DNA of 64,000 nucleotides from Silene conica (lineage: Eukaryota; Streptophyta; Magnoliopsida; Caryophyllales; Caryophyllaceae). The stretch spans positions 1,660,269 to 1,724,268 of the forward strand of contig CM055311.2 in NCBI GenBank assembly GCA_029255685.2, in the 5' to 3' direction. Position 1 is the stretch's first letter, and each line of letters opens with the position of its first letter. The translations under genes were made by a program, and so were the position numbers. Shown here in pieces: positions 11,165 to 22,115 of the stretch. The notes under the pieces were generated by a model, which saw only the letters and a program-made list of their open reading frames with translations, was not told the origin of the DNA and searched no databases.

Positions 11165-12344
11165 CTTTGTAACACCCCCATTTCTTTAAGAGCCTTTAGC
11201 CAGACATTCTCAAATAAATAGGACTGTTACCATCTCGGAATGACCGAGGTAGTGAATAACAAAGTAAAACTCCCAAGAATACATTATATAAAATTGATAG
11301 AATTCAAACTTTGATGTTGCAGAAACTACATATAAGAATAAAAGTACAACTGATGACTAATCTATATGTGATGTAGATCGAAGTCAGTCCAAGTCCGCAT
11401 CTCACATTCCCGTCCCAGCTCCTAGCTCATCTGTCTCTTTCCTGTAGAATCTACTCCCCATTCCGGATCATCGTAGGTGTCACACGAATACACAGGGTCA
11501 ACCACAAAGTTGAGTAGATAAATAGATAAAACACGAAATAGACATATTAAAACTTCCTTCCATCTCCACATCATTCAGTCATCCACTTCACCTCCATAAC
11601 ACCACACCTTCCATGGCCATATCACAAGTCCAGTATCACAAGTCCCGTATCACAAGTCCCGTTCTCCACCACAATTAATGATAATCAAATATTCCACAAC
11701 ACATTCAATATCAATTATAACAATCTCGTAACAAGCATCACATACACACTTCATGTCATAACACTAACCACAGATATATCCCCTACCTCAATTCTGCGGA
11801 AAGATAGTTGAACTGCTGCTAGACATATTCCACGCGGAAACCATCACCTAAACATATATTTTATACGATTAATAACCCCTATTCTAGAATAGTAGGGATT
11901 CTAAATATAGTATCTTTCTAAAAGTGGAAAGTTTCGTGTAATAGAAACTTTCCCGAAATAGCAACCTCGTCCAAAAAGGCAATACCAATAAATTATTAAT
12001 CATGCTCTCATATCGTAATAATCTTAACCACATATAAATCATTATCACTATATAACATCACAAATTGCTCATAATCAAATACATTAGCTATCCATAAACA
12101 TTGTTACTAATTTACCATACATTAACATTGTAAACATATTAATCAAATGACACGATAACAATAACAAAAATAATACTAATAATAATATTCATTACTTCGA
12201 TAATTAAATTTTCGAACAATTATAAACTTATAACGATGAAAACAACACCACTAACATTAAAATATTATTGTTAAACAATATTTACAACTAATATTAATCA
12301 TGTCATTATCATGTCATTACCACAATAATAACAAGTATTAATAT

Positions 12345-12360
12345 AAATAATAATAATAAT

Positions 12361-12394
<34 letters not shown>

Positions 12395-12450
12395 TTAATA
12401 ATAATAATAATAATTATAATAATAACAATAATAATAATAATAATAATAAT
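12345..12450. repeat. AAT/ATT microsatellite
   Basis: About 105 bp of imperfect (AAT)n. Similar trinucleotide runs occur at the matching LTR position in D (20126-20185 and 26298-26362) and F (62625-62660). Confidence 0.9.
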
Positions 12451-12461
12451 TGGCAACGACA

Positions 12462-12874
12462 CGCAGATCAGAAAAGCTTTGGAGGACTGGATATGTGTTG
12501 CTCTACCTACTGTCCCTCATGTACAATGGACCTGCTGTACTCATAAGAGAGACAGAAGGATTGAGGCACTTGTGTTTACTGCGTATTGCCACACCATATG
12601 GATGAAGAGGAACATGGCTAGGCTAGATGGAAAATTGCTGCACCCCACAAGGGTAGTCAAGGAGATACAGGAAATGGTTTAGGGCAAGGCCAGGGTAATG
12701 AACGGGAATCTGCAACTTCCTGCAGATAATTCTTTGCTAGCTCGAATTCTGATGTAATTTTTGGCTTCTTTGAACATAGACCAGTTGGTCTAGGGCTTTT
12801 TGTATATATGTTTCCTTTGATATTTATATACTCACATTTACACCAAAAAAAATAAAAATTAATAAAAAAATAAG
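12462..12874 (+). mobile_element. 5'-truncated L1-type LINE, 3' end
   Basis: About 413 bp, bounded by 11-bp direct repeats TGGCAACGACA (12451-12461 and 12875-12885). The first 200 bp encode the C-terminal tail of a plant LINE reverse-transcriptase protein (EDWICVALPTVPHVQW, then RRIEALVFTAYCHTIWMKRN). This aligns with the tail of the larger LINE remnant at 59717-61392 (IEGWLGIPLPSIP). A 3' UTR and an A-rich tail follow. Severe 5' truncation is the usual outcome of target-primed reverse transcription. Confidence 0.88.
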
Positions 12875-14116
12875 TGGCAACGACAAGGACAACACAACAA
12901 CTCATTAACAACGTACACAAACAGCCCCCCCCCCCCCCCAAAACACCTTATACAAACCCATGACCAGCCTACTTCACCGCGTGACCACCACCGACCAAGC
13001 CACCAACGACCACCACCAACGGTCCTAAACTAAACTACACACTTCCGACTACCACCTCCACGCCCTGTACACCACCATGGGCACCACAGCTACCACCACG
13101 ACAAACCAAATCAGTCTGCACCCTCACAGCCATCTCTGCTATCAGCAACCACCTTCAACGTAACACAGCGTATTTTATAATAATATTTTATTATGAAAGT
13201 ATTTTATTTAATTGATTATTTCGAGGTTTAATAATATATTTTGGAAATCTATATTTATAACCTCCGTCCTATATTTTATTATTTCTCATTTTGTTCTACT
13301 TTTGGATGGGTTAAAACGTTCGTGCAATAATTAATTATTTTAATTTAATATTTACTTTTCTATTTCAAGTTCTCCTTGCGTTTTAGTATGACTCAATCAG
13401 ATTTGTAATCAGATAATCCATTGTATGAGCTAATGGACCAAAAGTTCATTATTTAATCTCCTAATAAATAGATTTTAACCTAGCAAGCAACTAGGTCAAA
13501 TTCATGTTTGTGCGTACGTTTGGCCGCACGACTTCTCTCCTCTTTTCTCTCTTTCGTTCTCTTTTCTTCCTATTGATTTCATTGTTGAATATCTTTTATT
13601 CTTCAAAACTCTTACATAAATTATATTTTCACAATCCTTGCTCTTACCTCTACAATATATTATATTCAAAATATTTTATTGGTAATTATTTGTATGGACC
13701 TTTAGACCTATGTTTTGGGTCTCTTGTTTTGTGTTTAAAGAAGAAGAAGTCTTTCTTTTTGGCGTTTTCGAAAGAGTGATGGTTTGGTACAATGTCTATC
13801 ACAAGGATTTGTATTTCCGCTTTCGTTAAAGTTCATTTTTGGGGTTATTGACACGTGTTGGAAACAAGACTTAATTGGTCGTATTCTTTATGAAGGTTTT
13901 CATTAATTGCTAAAAAGGTAACTGGGTGTTTCTCTTTTAATTGTGTTTATGCCAATTGATGTGATTAATATGATTTAATGATTGTTTGTACGATTAGTAC
14001 ATGTTTGATTTTTTATTGTCATGAATTAATTGTGTTTCATATATTTATGTATATTTTATTATTGTGGTTGTGGACTATAATATGTTAATAAGTCATTATG
14101 GGTGTCGTGTGCGCAA

Positions 14117-14490
14117 CTAGGGTTCGCGAGAAACCCTAGACGGCGACAAGACTAACGGCCAAGAGCGTTGCTCAAGGTTATAGTGAAGTATGTGTAACCT
14201 TGAAAATATGATTCAAGGTTATAGCTGAAACTAGTACAACCTTGAGTACGACTCAAAGTTATAGCTGAAGTTAATATAACTTTGAATTACGAGTTAATGT
14301 TATAGCTGAGTCTAACGTAAACCTAAGGTATGACTCAAGGTTATGGTTGGTGCTAGTATAACTTTAGGTTCGTGTCAAGCTTTGGCTAAGGTTACTATAA
14401 CCTCAAGCCATATGTGGAAGTTATAGTTGAGGTTAGTATAACCTCGCATCCACTACTTATGTTATAGTTAAAGTTACTATAACTTTGGTT
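14117..14490 (+). repeat. Stem-loop array 1 in element H LTR (about 50-bp units)
   Basis: It opens with an 8-bp stem, CTAGGGTT/AACCCTAG (14117/14132). About eight diverged units follow, built around GGTTATAGCTGA...TATAACC. Arms pair within units: TCAAGGTTA/TAACCTTGA (14172/14195), TCAAGGTT/AACCTTGA (14213/14238) and TCAAAGTTATA/TATAACTTTGA (14253/14275, 11 bp). The G-to-A change in one arm is matched by C-to-T in the other. Later units pair with one or two mismatches or wobbles. Confidence 0.78.
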
Positions 14491-14850
14491 GTTTATACTT
14501 GATTCACATGTTGAGTTGTGTTCAGTGATTGTATAATATTGTGTTTGCATATGTCGTTGGATACTTCTATGCATTTGATATTAGGACAGTCTGTTATGAT
14601 GTTCTACTAGTTTGAGTCGTGATGGTATTCACGCATGTTAGTACAGTCAGTTATACTGTGCATTGTTGTTTGCTAGTTTGAATAGATGACGGTAGTATCA
14701 GTTATATACTATCGGAATGATTTAACGCCACCCATTGATGTGGGATTTATTTTGGTCTATGTTCGGGGTTGGCCAGATTCGTCAGTTATACGTTCTGGGT
14801 CTCGAGTGTCGTTCGGTGTACAGTTATTACATCGAGAGGTCTGGCCAGGT

Positions 14851-15066
14851 CTTAGGCATATAGGCAATGGTTATACGCTATACATAGTACCGTGGAGGCA
14901 GTGGTTATACGCTCCACGCCGATGGAGGCAGTGGTTATACGCTCCATCAACTAGAGGCAGTGGTTATACGCTCCACGCCGATGGAGGCAGTGGTTATACG
15001 CTCCATCAGCTAGAGGCAGTGGTTATACGCTCTAGCAAGTTAGAGGCAGTGGTTATACGCTCTAAC
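14851..15066 (+). repeat. Stem-loop array 2 in element H LTR (30-bp units, constant loop)
   Basis: Seven units share the 14-nt loop GCAGTGGTTATACG (GCAATGG in the first). Stems differ yet match: CGTGGAG/CTCCACG (14891/14912), GATGGAG/CTCCATC (14921/14942 and 14980/15001), GCTAGAG/CTCTAGC (15009/15030) and GTTAGAG/CTCTAAC (15039/15060). The first unit has a 5-bp stem TATAG/CTATA. One unit (14951-14976) combines a left arm of one type with a right arm of another and pairs only partly. Confidence 0.88.
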
Positions 15067-15702
15067 GGGCGTTCGCTCTATTCGCTATGCTTTGATGCTA
15101 GCTTTGTGCCTTGTGTGCTTTAGATCGTGTGCTATTTCGGGTTGTCAATGTTCATGGTCTAGTGGTCGCATATGGTCTAGGTTCGTTTGGTTTCATTTGT
15201 CTGGTGTCGAGAATATCTTGGTATGCTAAGCTTGCTTTCATGTCATGTTGTGTTGCATTCTCACATAATCATCGTAATATATCTTCAAATGAAGGTAAGT
15301 TTGATTGAGTTTCATGAGTGTAGATGATCTCGCATGTGTACTGGTTTTACATTTCAATTGTTTTTGATTGTTGGTTACATTCACTTGTTGTAAACATGAC
15401 TGGGAGAGCATCTAGTTACTCCCGACTGATTGTCGACCCCCACTTCTCAGGTTGTTCAGGTGGTCGCTGTTTGGTTGATGCTTGCTTGGGGAATTTGTGA
15501 AGCAAGCTTAATAAATCGTTTAGGACCTTTGCTTTAAGTTTATAAGAACCTTTGAATAATGTATTAGTTTGGTTTTCGATTTGAGTATCGATCCGGATTT
15601 GGGTGAGGTGTTTCCGCCACCTTAACCCAGTTATCATTGAGTTACACTCTGATATTCATTTATATTATGTTTTTCCTTTATGGTGAAATCCGGGTTGTTA
15701 CA

Positions 15703-16247
15703 GTTGATATCAGAGCGAACACGCTCCCAACTCTCGCGTAGTTTCTGACTAAAATTCTAATGACTTAGTAAATGAGTGAGAGTAAATGGGGTAGAAACAC
15801 TTAAGGACTTGTTTGTTTGCATCTTAATGTTTCATATCGTTTTAATCATAGTACATGTATTGTTCATCTACTTATTTTTTTATGCCTTAATATTTCGCAT
15901 ACGTGTTAATTGTTTTACATGTGTGCTGATGTATTTGTTTGTTATCTTTTATGTTTCATATCGTTACTTAATGTGTTTAATGTATCGTTCGTCTACTTGT
16001 TTGCTTATGCGTTAATGTTTCGTTTAATTAATAATTGTGTTATTTGTGTTGTTTATGACTTGATGTTATGTTTCGTCATTAGTTATACAAAAATGTTCTG
16101 TTCATGTATAATAACTTTTTCAAGCATGCTCTGTTGATTTTAAAGATGGTCAATTTTGAAAATATCTTTTGCATGTTACGGCTTACATGTCGTGCATTTT
16201 GGTTATATGTTGGTCAAAACTTTTTCCTTGATAACCCGAGCTTTACT
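15703..16247 (+). mobile_element. Element H primer-binding site and leader, left part
   Basis: TTGATATCAGAGC at 15705-15717 is a slightly diverged initiator tRNA-Met primer-binding site just after the LTR. The rest is a T-rich leader without a coding frame. Element C interrupts it at 16248, after target sequence TTACT (16243-16247). The same TTACT stands at 59571-59575, where H resumes. Confidence 0.75.
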
Positions 16248-18538
16248 TGTAACACCCCCATTTATTTAGAGGCCTGAACTAGGACTCTCCAAATAACCAA
16301 GGGTGTTACCATCTCGGTTACCCGAGGTAGTAGATAACAAAGGAAGAAATTCAGTACTTTATTAAGTAAATAAATGAGAAACAAAGTCTCAATGAAATTA
16401 CATATGTCCATAAACCAAAATTGAAAGTTCAAGTACGGTGAAAACTAAATGACTGAGCTATCACTAGACAGGTCTGGTCCAAGTCCTCTCCACCCTTCCA
16501 GCATCCATAAGTCTAAACCTTTCATTTTGCTCCCGAATAAATTGGATCAACACAGACACAACAACAAACAGCAAACAGGGTCAACACGAGGTTGAGTAGG
16601 CAATATGATTAAGACATGAAATATCACAGTATACAATTCCTCCATCTCCTTCAATTCATTCCTCCACAACACTCCCAACACATCACACCTCCCATGGCCA
16701 TATCACAAGTCCCTTATCACAAGACCCTTATCACAAGACCCAATTCACAACCTCCGTCCTCCACATCAATCAATAATAAGAATCAGTCATAATATATATT
16801 CAAAGCTTAATAAATCATTCATACGATGAGTATCCTCATGCCAATTCACAATTACAGATACAATATTCCCCTACCTCAACAATCGGATGAAGTCGTCAGT
16901 TGCACAGCAGCTAAAAATGTTCCACTCGGAAATCGTTACCTAAACGTGTAACGCGCATAATTAATAAGACTCCCTAATTTACGTGATACACTTACGACTT
17001 ACTAAAAATAGAAACTTTCCTTAAATAAACATCTCCCAAATATAGTAACTTCTAAAATAGGTAATCTTCTAAACATGGCAACTTTAGTTTGAAATTCAAA
17101 CTACCCAAAACATATATTAACACCCTCATAAATACCAATATTTCATAATAATAACAATATCATTTCCTTAATTACAATAATATTAATACTACTAATAATA
17201 ATATTACCATAATTAATTAAATGTATTTATGTATAGAATATAATAAAAATAAATAAATAAAATAAAATGAAATAAAATGAAGTAAACAAAATAAACAAAC
17301 AGCCCTACACTCAACCCGCGGCTCCCTCGTGAACAGCCCCTTACAACACCACCGAGACACGCCCAGCCACCACCGGCAGCCACCGACACCAACACCCCGA
17401 CTGCCTTCTACCACCACAACCACCAGCCACCGGTGAGTTGAACCAGGGCCTAGATCAGGCCTGGTTCCTCACCTACGACCCTGACCACACGACTTAACCC
17501 TCACATCGACGCAAACCCTGCCACAACTACCACCAACCGTGACCACCAAGACCACCCCTGGACTCCAGACTCTAGACACGGTGGTAGCATCGCACTGACC
17601 TCCCCCGAGTCCTCAATGCTACCACCCCCAAACACCCCTGTACACGCCTAAACAAAACGACACTGGACTGCAACCAAAACACAACCTCACGACCACCCCT
17701 GACAAACCACCCTGTACCACCATGACCAGACACCACCGTACCCTGAGACCACCACCACGAGAAACCCCCATAAACCACCTGTCTCAACACCCAAAGATCC
17801 AAAACAATAGACATATAACAAATCTAAAAATTGATTATAAAAACGCATCAAAGCAAAACAACTGTTGAAACCGTATTACTCCCCTTCCCTGACACCGTTT
17901 TTGCCACCTTCGAAAGTGTGAAAAAACAACCAACGACACAACACCCATGACCAACATATACTCTCTATACATCCTAGTATAAACGCATGTAAAAACAACC
18001 AGTAATAAACGTGTTTGCATACCCCTAAACAGACGACAAAAACTATACATAAAACTGAGATTACAGTGGTCGTGGTGAGCATACCAGGTTCTTGGCCAAT
18101 TCGAGGTACCCTAGGTCAGCCTATAACCACTGTGAGCAGGCTCCTTTCCTTCCCTAAAGTGACGGCTAGGTTTTAGTGAGATCTAGTTTGAGTTTGAATA
18201 GGGTTAGGGTATGAAAAACTCTTGCTATATATGGCGGCAGACAACACCCTTGCTCACTGTTTCTGCATTTCCGTGTGGGCTGCCTTATTGGCACGCCAAT
18301 CGAGGCCCACTGCAGGCCACACCACAGGTCTCCGGTTCGAGCCACACAAATACCATACATCAAATATAATTACATGGTGCCTTGGTCCCAATTTCGAATC
18401 CCACAGTAGTACTTAAACGCTCATCAAAACGAGTATGCACAAGCTTATAAAACGACTATCTTAAAAAGTAACTCATCGCTCGTTCATAAATTACCCATAA
18501 ATTACTATTTTTTAATAATAATAATTCGAGTTATTACA
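16248..18538 (-). repeat. Element C 3' LTR
   Basis: TGTAACACCCCC...TTATTACA, 2291 bp. It is nearly identical to 57280-59570, differing by scattered substitutions plus a tandem-unit indel (TATCACAAGACCC) near 16730 and a short indel near 17428. It holds an imperfect AT-rich stretch (17160-17275) followed by a C-rich, CCACC-repetitive zone (about 17300-17800). The reverse strand of that zone is G-rich in the element's sense. Confidence 0.93.
18225..18234 (-). promoter_or_regulatory. Putative TATA box of element C LTR (3' copy)
   Basis: The minus strand reads CCATATATAG, about 304 bp from the LTR start in the element's sense. The same site in the 5' LTR lies at 59257-59266, with the same offset. 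Confidence 0.45.
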
Positions 18539-18695
18539 GTCTTCCCCCCTTAAAATGAACTTCGTCCCGAAGTTCACCCACTCATAACGTTAACACATAC
18601 GCACGACACACCCTAATCATATAAAAACATGTTAAAATCATGAAATGTAACATTCTACCCCACTAAAAAAAAGAGTTACGTCCTCGTAACTTACC
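18539..18695 (-). promoter_or_regulatory. Element C polypurine tract with two hairpin modules
   Basis: The polypurine tract (minus strand TTTTAAGGGGGGAAGACTG) abuts the LTR. Next to it is a perfect 9-bp stem, TGAACTTCG/CGAAGTTCA with loop TCC (18556-18576). About 110 bp further stands a weaker copy: ACATTCTACCCCACTAAAA followed by AGTTACG/CGTAACT with loop TCCT (18674-18691). The loop is constant and the stems differ but stay complementary. Confidence 0.75.
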
Positions 18696-19034
18696 TCAAA
18701 TGAAAAGCTGCGGATAACGCTCCTTCATGGAGACCTCGGACTCCCAAGTAGCCTCCTCCATGTTGTGATTGGTCCATAAGACCTTGACCAACACTATCTC
18801 TCCATTTCGCGTCTTTCCAATCTTCCTATCCAAAATCTCCTTTGGAAGCTCAACATAAGTAAGTTGCTCATCGACCTCAATCACCTCATGGCTCAGTACA
18901 TGGGAGGGATCACTCACATACTTCCTCAATTGAGACACATGGAACACATTATGGACCCTGGAGAGAGCTGGTGGTAAAGCTAACCGATATGCCACCTCCC
19001 CAACCCTGCCCAAAATCTCAAATGGTCCAATAAA
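18696..19034 (-). pseudogene. pol: Element C integrase C-terminus and chromodomain
   Basis: The minus strand encodes [34 protein letters not shown] and a chromodomain-like tail ([22 protein letters not shown]...YPQLF). That is the typical end of a Tekay pol. It is separated from the rest of pol (43889 onward) by element D, whose target duplication CTTTT stands at 19035-19039 and 43884-43888. Confidence 0.9.
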
Positions 19035-19039
19035 CTTTT

Positions 19040-20150
19040 TGTAACACCCCCATTTATTCAAGGGCCTGTACTAGGACTCCTCAAATAAATAAAGGTGTTA
19101 CCATCTCGGTTTCCCGAGGCAGTAGATACAAAGGAAAGATAACCAGTACTTTAATTAAAATTAAACTCATAACATGTTCTTACAACTGTATCCGAAAGTC
19201 TTAACAAAATAAAGAAAGTACAACTTATGCTAAACTGACTAAGGTGATCTAGACTCTAGTCTGGTCCGGATCCAAGCTCTTTCTCCCATAGCTCCCCCTT
19301 AGTCTCAGCCATCTGTCAATCTGCTCCCCAATAGATTGGTTCATCACAGGTGATCACAAATACACAGGGTCAACCACGAGGTTGAGTAGAGGAAAAGAAA
19401 ATAAATAAATAAGCCAACAATATAATATACTCCGCACCGATCCAACGCCAAATAAACTCCGCACCGATCCAATGCCAAATAAACTCCGCACCGATCCAAC
19501 ACCAAATAAACTCCGCACCGATCCAACGCCAAATAAACTCCGCACCGATCCAACCCCAAATAAACTCCGCACCGATCCAACACCAAATAAACTCCGCACC
19601 GATCCAACACCAAATAAACTCCGCACCGATCCAACACCAAATAAACTCCGCACCGATCACAAGACCGAATATACTCCGCTCCATATCACAAGACCCATTA
19701 TTCATCACATCGTATCGTGTCACAGAATTATTCAATCAAATAAAGCAATATATCAATCATTCAATATAATAAGATGAACATTGTTATCAACGTTTAATAA
19801 TCAAATAACTCATCAACAGGCATACGGTATTCCCCTACCTCGACTTGCGGAATAGAAATGTCAACCATGCAGCAGCTAGAAATGTCTCACGCGGAACCCG
19901 TTACCTAAACATATATATTACGTAACGATTAACAAATCTTTCCAAACCCCCATGTCAGACAAAATAGCTACTATAATTAGCAACCTTCTACAAATGGAAA
20001 GTCTCCATAATTGGAAACTTCCCGAAATAGTAACTTTCTTAAAGGGGAAATTCCGACTCATAGATCCTTCAATTAAAACATCTTAATAATTAACGACCTC
20101 CTTTTTGTTTAACACCAAAGCAAAATACTAATAATATTAATAATAATAAT

Positions 20151-20185
<35 letters not shown>

Positions 20186-21572
20186 GAATAATAAACTTAT
20201 TAACAATAATAACACTAACAACCACGCACCCTAGCAAACCCCTATCAAAACCGTACTCGACAGCCGTCAACAACTCTTTCGACACACTACTTTCCAGCCC
20301 CTTTTCGACACCTCCTCGCTGCCTCAACTACCACCACACTACCGTGACCATCTTCCTTGGACTATGGTGCTCTAAACACCACCTACCTCTACCCTAGACT
20401 CCACCTCAACAGCAACCGACACGGTCCCCAAAGTCCCTGGTCACGACAGACACCCCAGACTTCCTGCAAAACTGTGTGCCACCCCCCTGTAACCACCCTT
20501 TTTCCCACCTGGTAACACCGCTATCGCCCCCACCAATCATTACTCACGACACCACCTACTACCCACAACCCCCTGGTGGCAGGCACCAGGCTTCGACACC
20601 AGTAGGCTCCATGAAACGGGCGTCACAAAACTCCCTCACACCACCGTGTTTTCCTGGACTCTGTTTCAGACTCCCTACAACGACCGTTCCTCTAGACTTC
20701 CCAACCACCACACGCCATCCCAACACCACCATTATACCCTACTAACACCCTACTAGCAGAACCCAATCCTCCAATAAGAATTAGTTCCAAAACACGACAA
20801 TAGAGCAATAACGAATTGAGACAAACAAAGGTGTCATAGACAGAGTACAAACAGCAACTATGAATGATTTCCATGGCGGTTTTGGTGCCGATTATGGTGA
20901 TTCTATGGTGGTTTATAAAAGTTAAACATATTATACATACTACAAAGATTACTCACAACCCTAATATACAAATTCAAATCATAAACAGAGCACGAAAAAT
21001 CACTTACAAAACACCACTGCGCACGGGTGAGATGATGATGGTAAGGGTTGTTATTGCTGTGTTTTCTTCTTGCTCTCTTTCAGTATTCACGATGATGTCG
21101 GTAGGTAGGGTTTTGTGCTGTTAGGGAAGGGGAGCAGTAAGTAAAATGGAGGCAGAGTGAATGGAATGAAGGAGTAGGGTTTGTGTTACTGATGTCGATG
21201 CTAGAGTATTAGCATTTGGTTTTAGGGTTTGTTTCTCTTTTGTTTATGGTCTCCTCTCACATGGTTAACCCACCCATCAAGCATCACGTATAAACCCAAG
21301 CCCATCACACAACTCGAGAACTTATACGTTAAAATCCCATCATGACTCGTAACTTACAATTAGCGAACACATATGACTCGTATCATAGCAATTAAGAAAC
21401 ACGTATCGAATGAAATATCAGTATACCTCGTCCTCATAAATAATATAAAACAACTCATTACTATATATATATACCAATAAAATATAAAATATAAAACATG
21501 CATTCGATAATTTAATTATCGAATATAAAACATAATTATCAACTATTATAATAAAAATTACGAGGTATTACA
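19040..21572 (-). repeat. Element D 3' LTR
   Basis: TGTAACACCCCCATTTATTC...CGAGGTATTACA, 2533 bp. It includes a 27-bp tandem repeat, an ATT-type microsatellite (20126-20185) and a C-rich CCACC zone (about 20220-20760). It matches the split 5' LTR. Confidence 0.92.
19429..19665. repeat. 27-bp tandem repeat, nine copies
   Basis: The unit is CTCCGCACCGATCCAAC plus ACCAAATAAA. It is repeated nine times with single-base variants at one position; the last copy is partial. The partner LTR has seven copies (25656-25850). Because 27 is a multiple of three, open frames run through it in several phases. They are not genes. Confidence 0.95.
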
Positions 21573-22115
21573 GTCTTCCCCCCTTAAAATGAACTTCGTC
21601 CCGAAGTTCAACCACACACCTATATCACCGTGCTTACAACCTATATCACATACTTACATAGGCCCGAAACCTAAAACACCATAAAAAGACAATTAACATA
21701 AGTGTTCTCATTATCACGAACTATGAAGCTACGGGGTATTACAGTCTTCCCCCCTTAAAATGAACTTCGTCCCGAAGTTCACCATCCCATGGTCAACAAT
21801 CTGGTCACTGGGCATGTAACGAACACAAAACGTGATACCACATAACCCCAAGGCTAATAAAGATACTTTAAAACACTGAATATTACATTCTACCCTCGTT
21901 AAGAAAACTTTGTCCCCAAAGTTTAACGTATAAATAAATTAAAGAATACTTCGCGAAACACAATTAATGCACAACCGAATTAACCAGGATTATCAAGTAT
22001 AAACAATCGCTATATACCAAATAGTCATGTTATAACAACTAACCATACCATAAAATCGTTAAGATTTTACAATCCTATCCCCCTTAAAACATGGTTACGT
22101 CCCCGTAACCTCATC
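21573..22115 (-). promoter_or_regulatory. Element D polypurine tract with four hairpin modules
   Basis: The first module at the LTR has PPT GTCTTCCCCCCTTAAAA (plus strand) and stem TGAACTTCG/CGAAGTTCA (21590-21610). A second, almost identical copy including an LTR-like tip GGGGTATTACA lies at about 21731-21781. A third has TTACATTCTACCCTCG and stem AAACTTTG/CAAAGTTT (21905-21924). A fourth has TTTACAATCCTATCCCCC and stem GGTTACG/CGTAACC (22093-22110). All loops read TCC or TCCC. Module one serves as the normal PPT; the roles of the others are unknown. Confidence 0.75.

Larger units (their letters stand above)
8392..11167 (-). mobile_element. Element B internal region, non-coding Tekay-related derivative
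   Basis: 2.8 kb without any frame resembling gag or pol. From about 8540 it aligns by eye, block by block, with the internal region of element D (from about 22510), for example the shared CATATAACCTCGAGCAATAACAAG. Its right end carries the leader and primer-binding site and abuts a 5' LTR read on the minus strand. B therefore looks like a non-autonomous LARD-type derivative relying on a coding relative such as C. Its left side is lost or interrupted at the CACTA end. Confidence 0.7.
11168..13158 (-). repeat. Element B 5' LTR, partial, holding a LINE fragment
   Basis: On the plus strand it begins TGTAACACCCCCATTTC next to the primer-binding site. It is homologous to the LTR of element F read in reverse (61393-63946), for example around the shared ATTCCGGATCATCGTAGG. 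It includes an AAT microsatellite, a LINE insertion and a C-rich zone with CCACC repeats. It lacks the expected CGAGGTATTACA-type end and is cut where the H LTR begins, so H probably inserted here. Confidence 0.7.
13159..15702 (+). repeat. Element H 5' LTR (about 2.54 kb)
   Basis: It begins near CGTAACACAGCGTATTTT, a diverged form of the TGTAACACCCCG-type start, and ends GGTTGTTACA directly before a primer-binding site. The composition changes sharply at 13159, where C-rich sequence gives way to AT-rich. It carries two different arrays of small hairpins (14117-14490 and 14851-15066). The matching 3' LTR is beyond the window, so the left boundary is uncertain by some bases. Confidence 0.7.

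Noticed and set aside
14686-15123. 145-residue frame with repeated GSGYTL
   Set aside because: It is translation of the 30-bp hairpin array in the H LTR, with no protein family resemblance.
15776-16137. Hydrophobic small open frames after the H PBS
   Set aside because: T-rich leader sequence gives Phe/Leu/Ile-rich frames by composition alone; no motif or relative.
17213-18082. Frames on the minus strand of the C LTR (copies at 58231-59114)
   Set aside because: They fall in the C-rich/G-rich LTR zone and are present in both LTRs, with no protein family resemblance.
19344-19777. Several overlapping open frames of about 100 residues on both strands with repeated DRCGVYL, VRSLFGVGS or PNKLRTDPT
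   Set aside because: They are readings of the 27-bp tandem repeat in different phases. A multiple-of-three repeat stays open in most frames. The same holds at 25571-25907.
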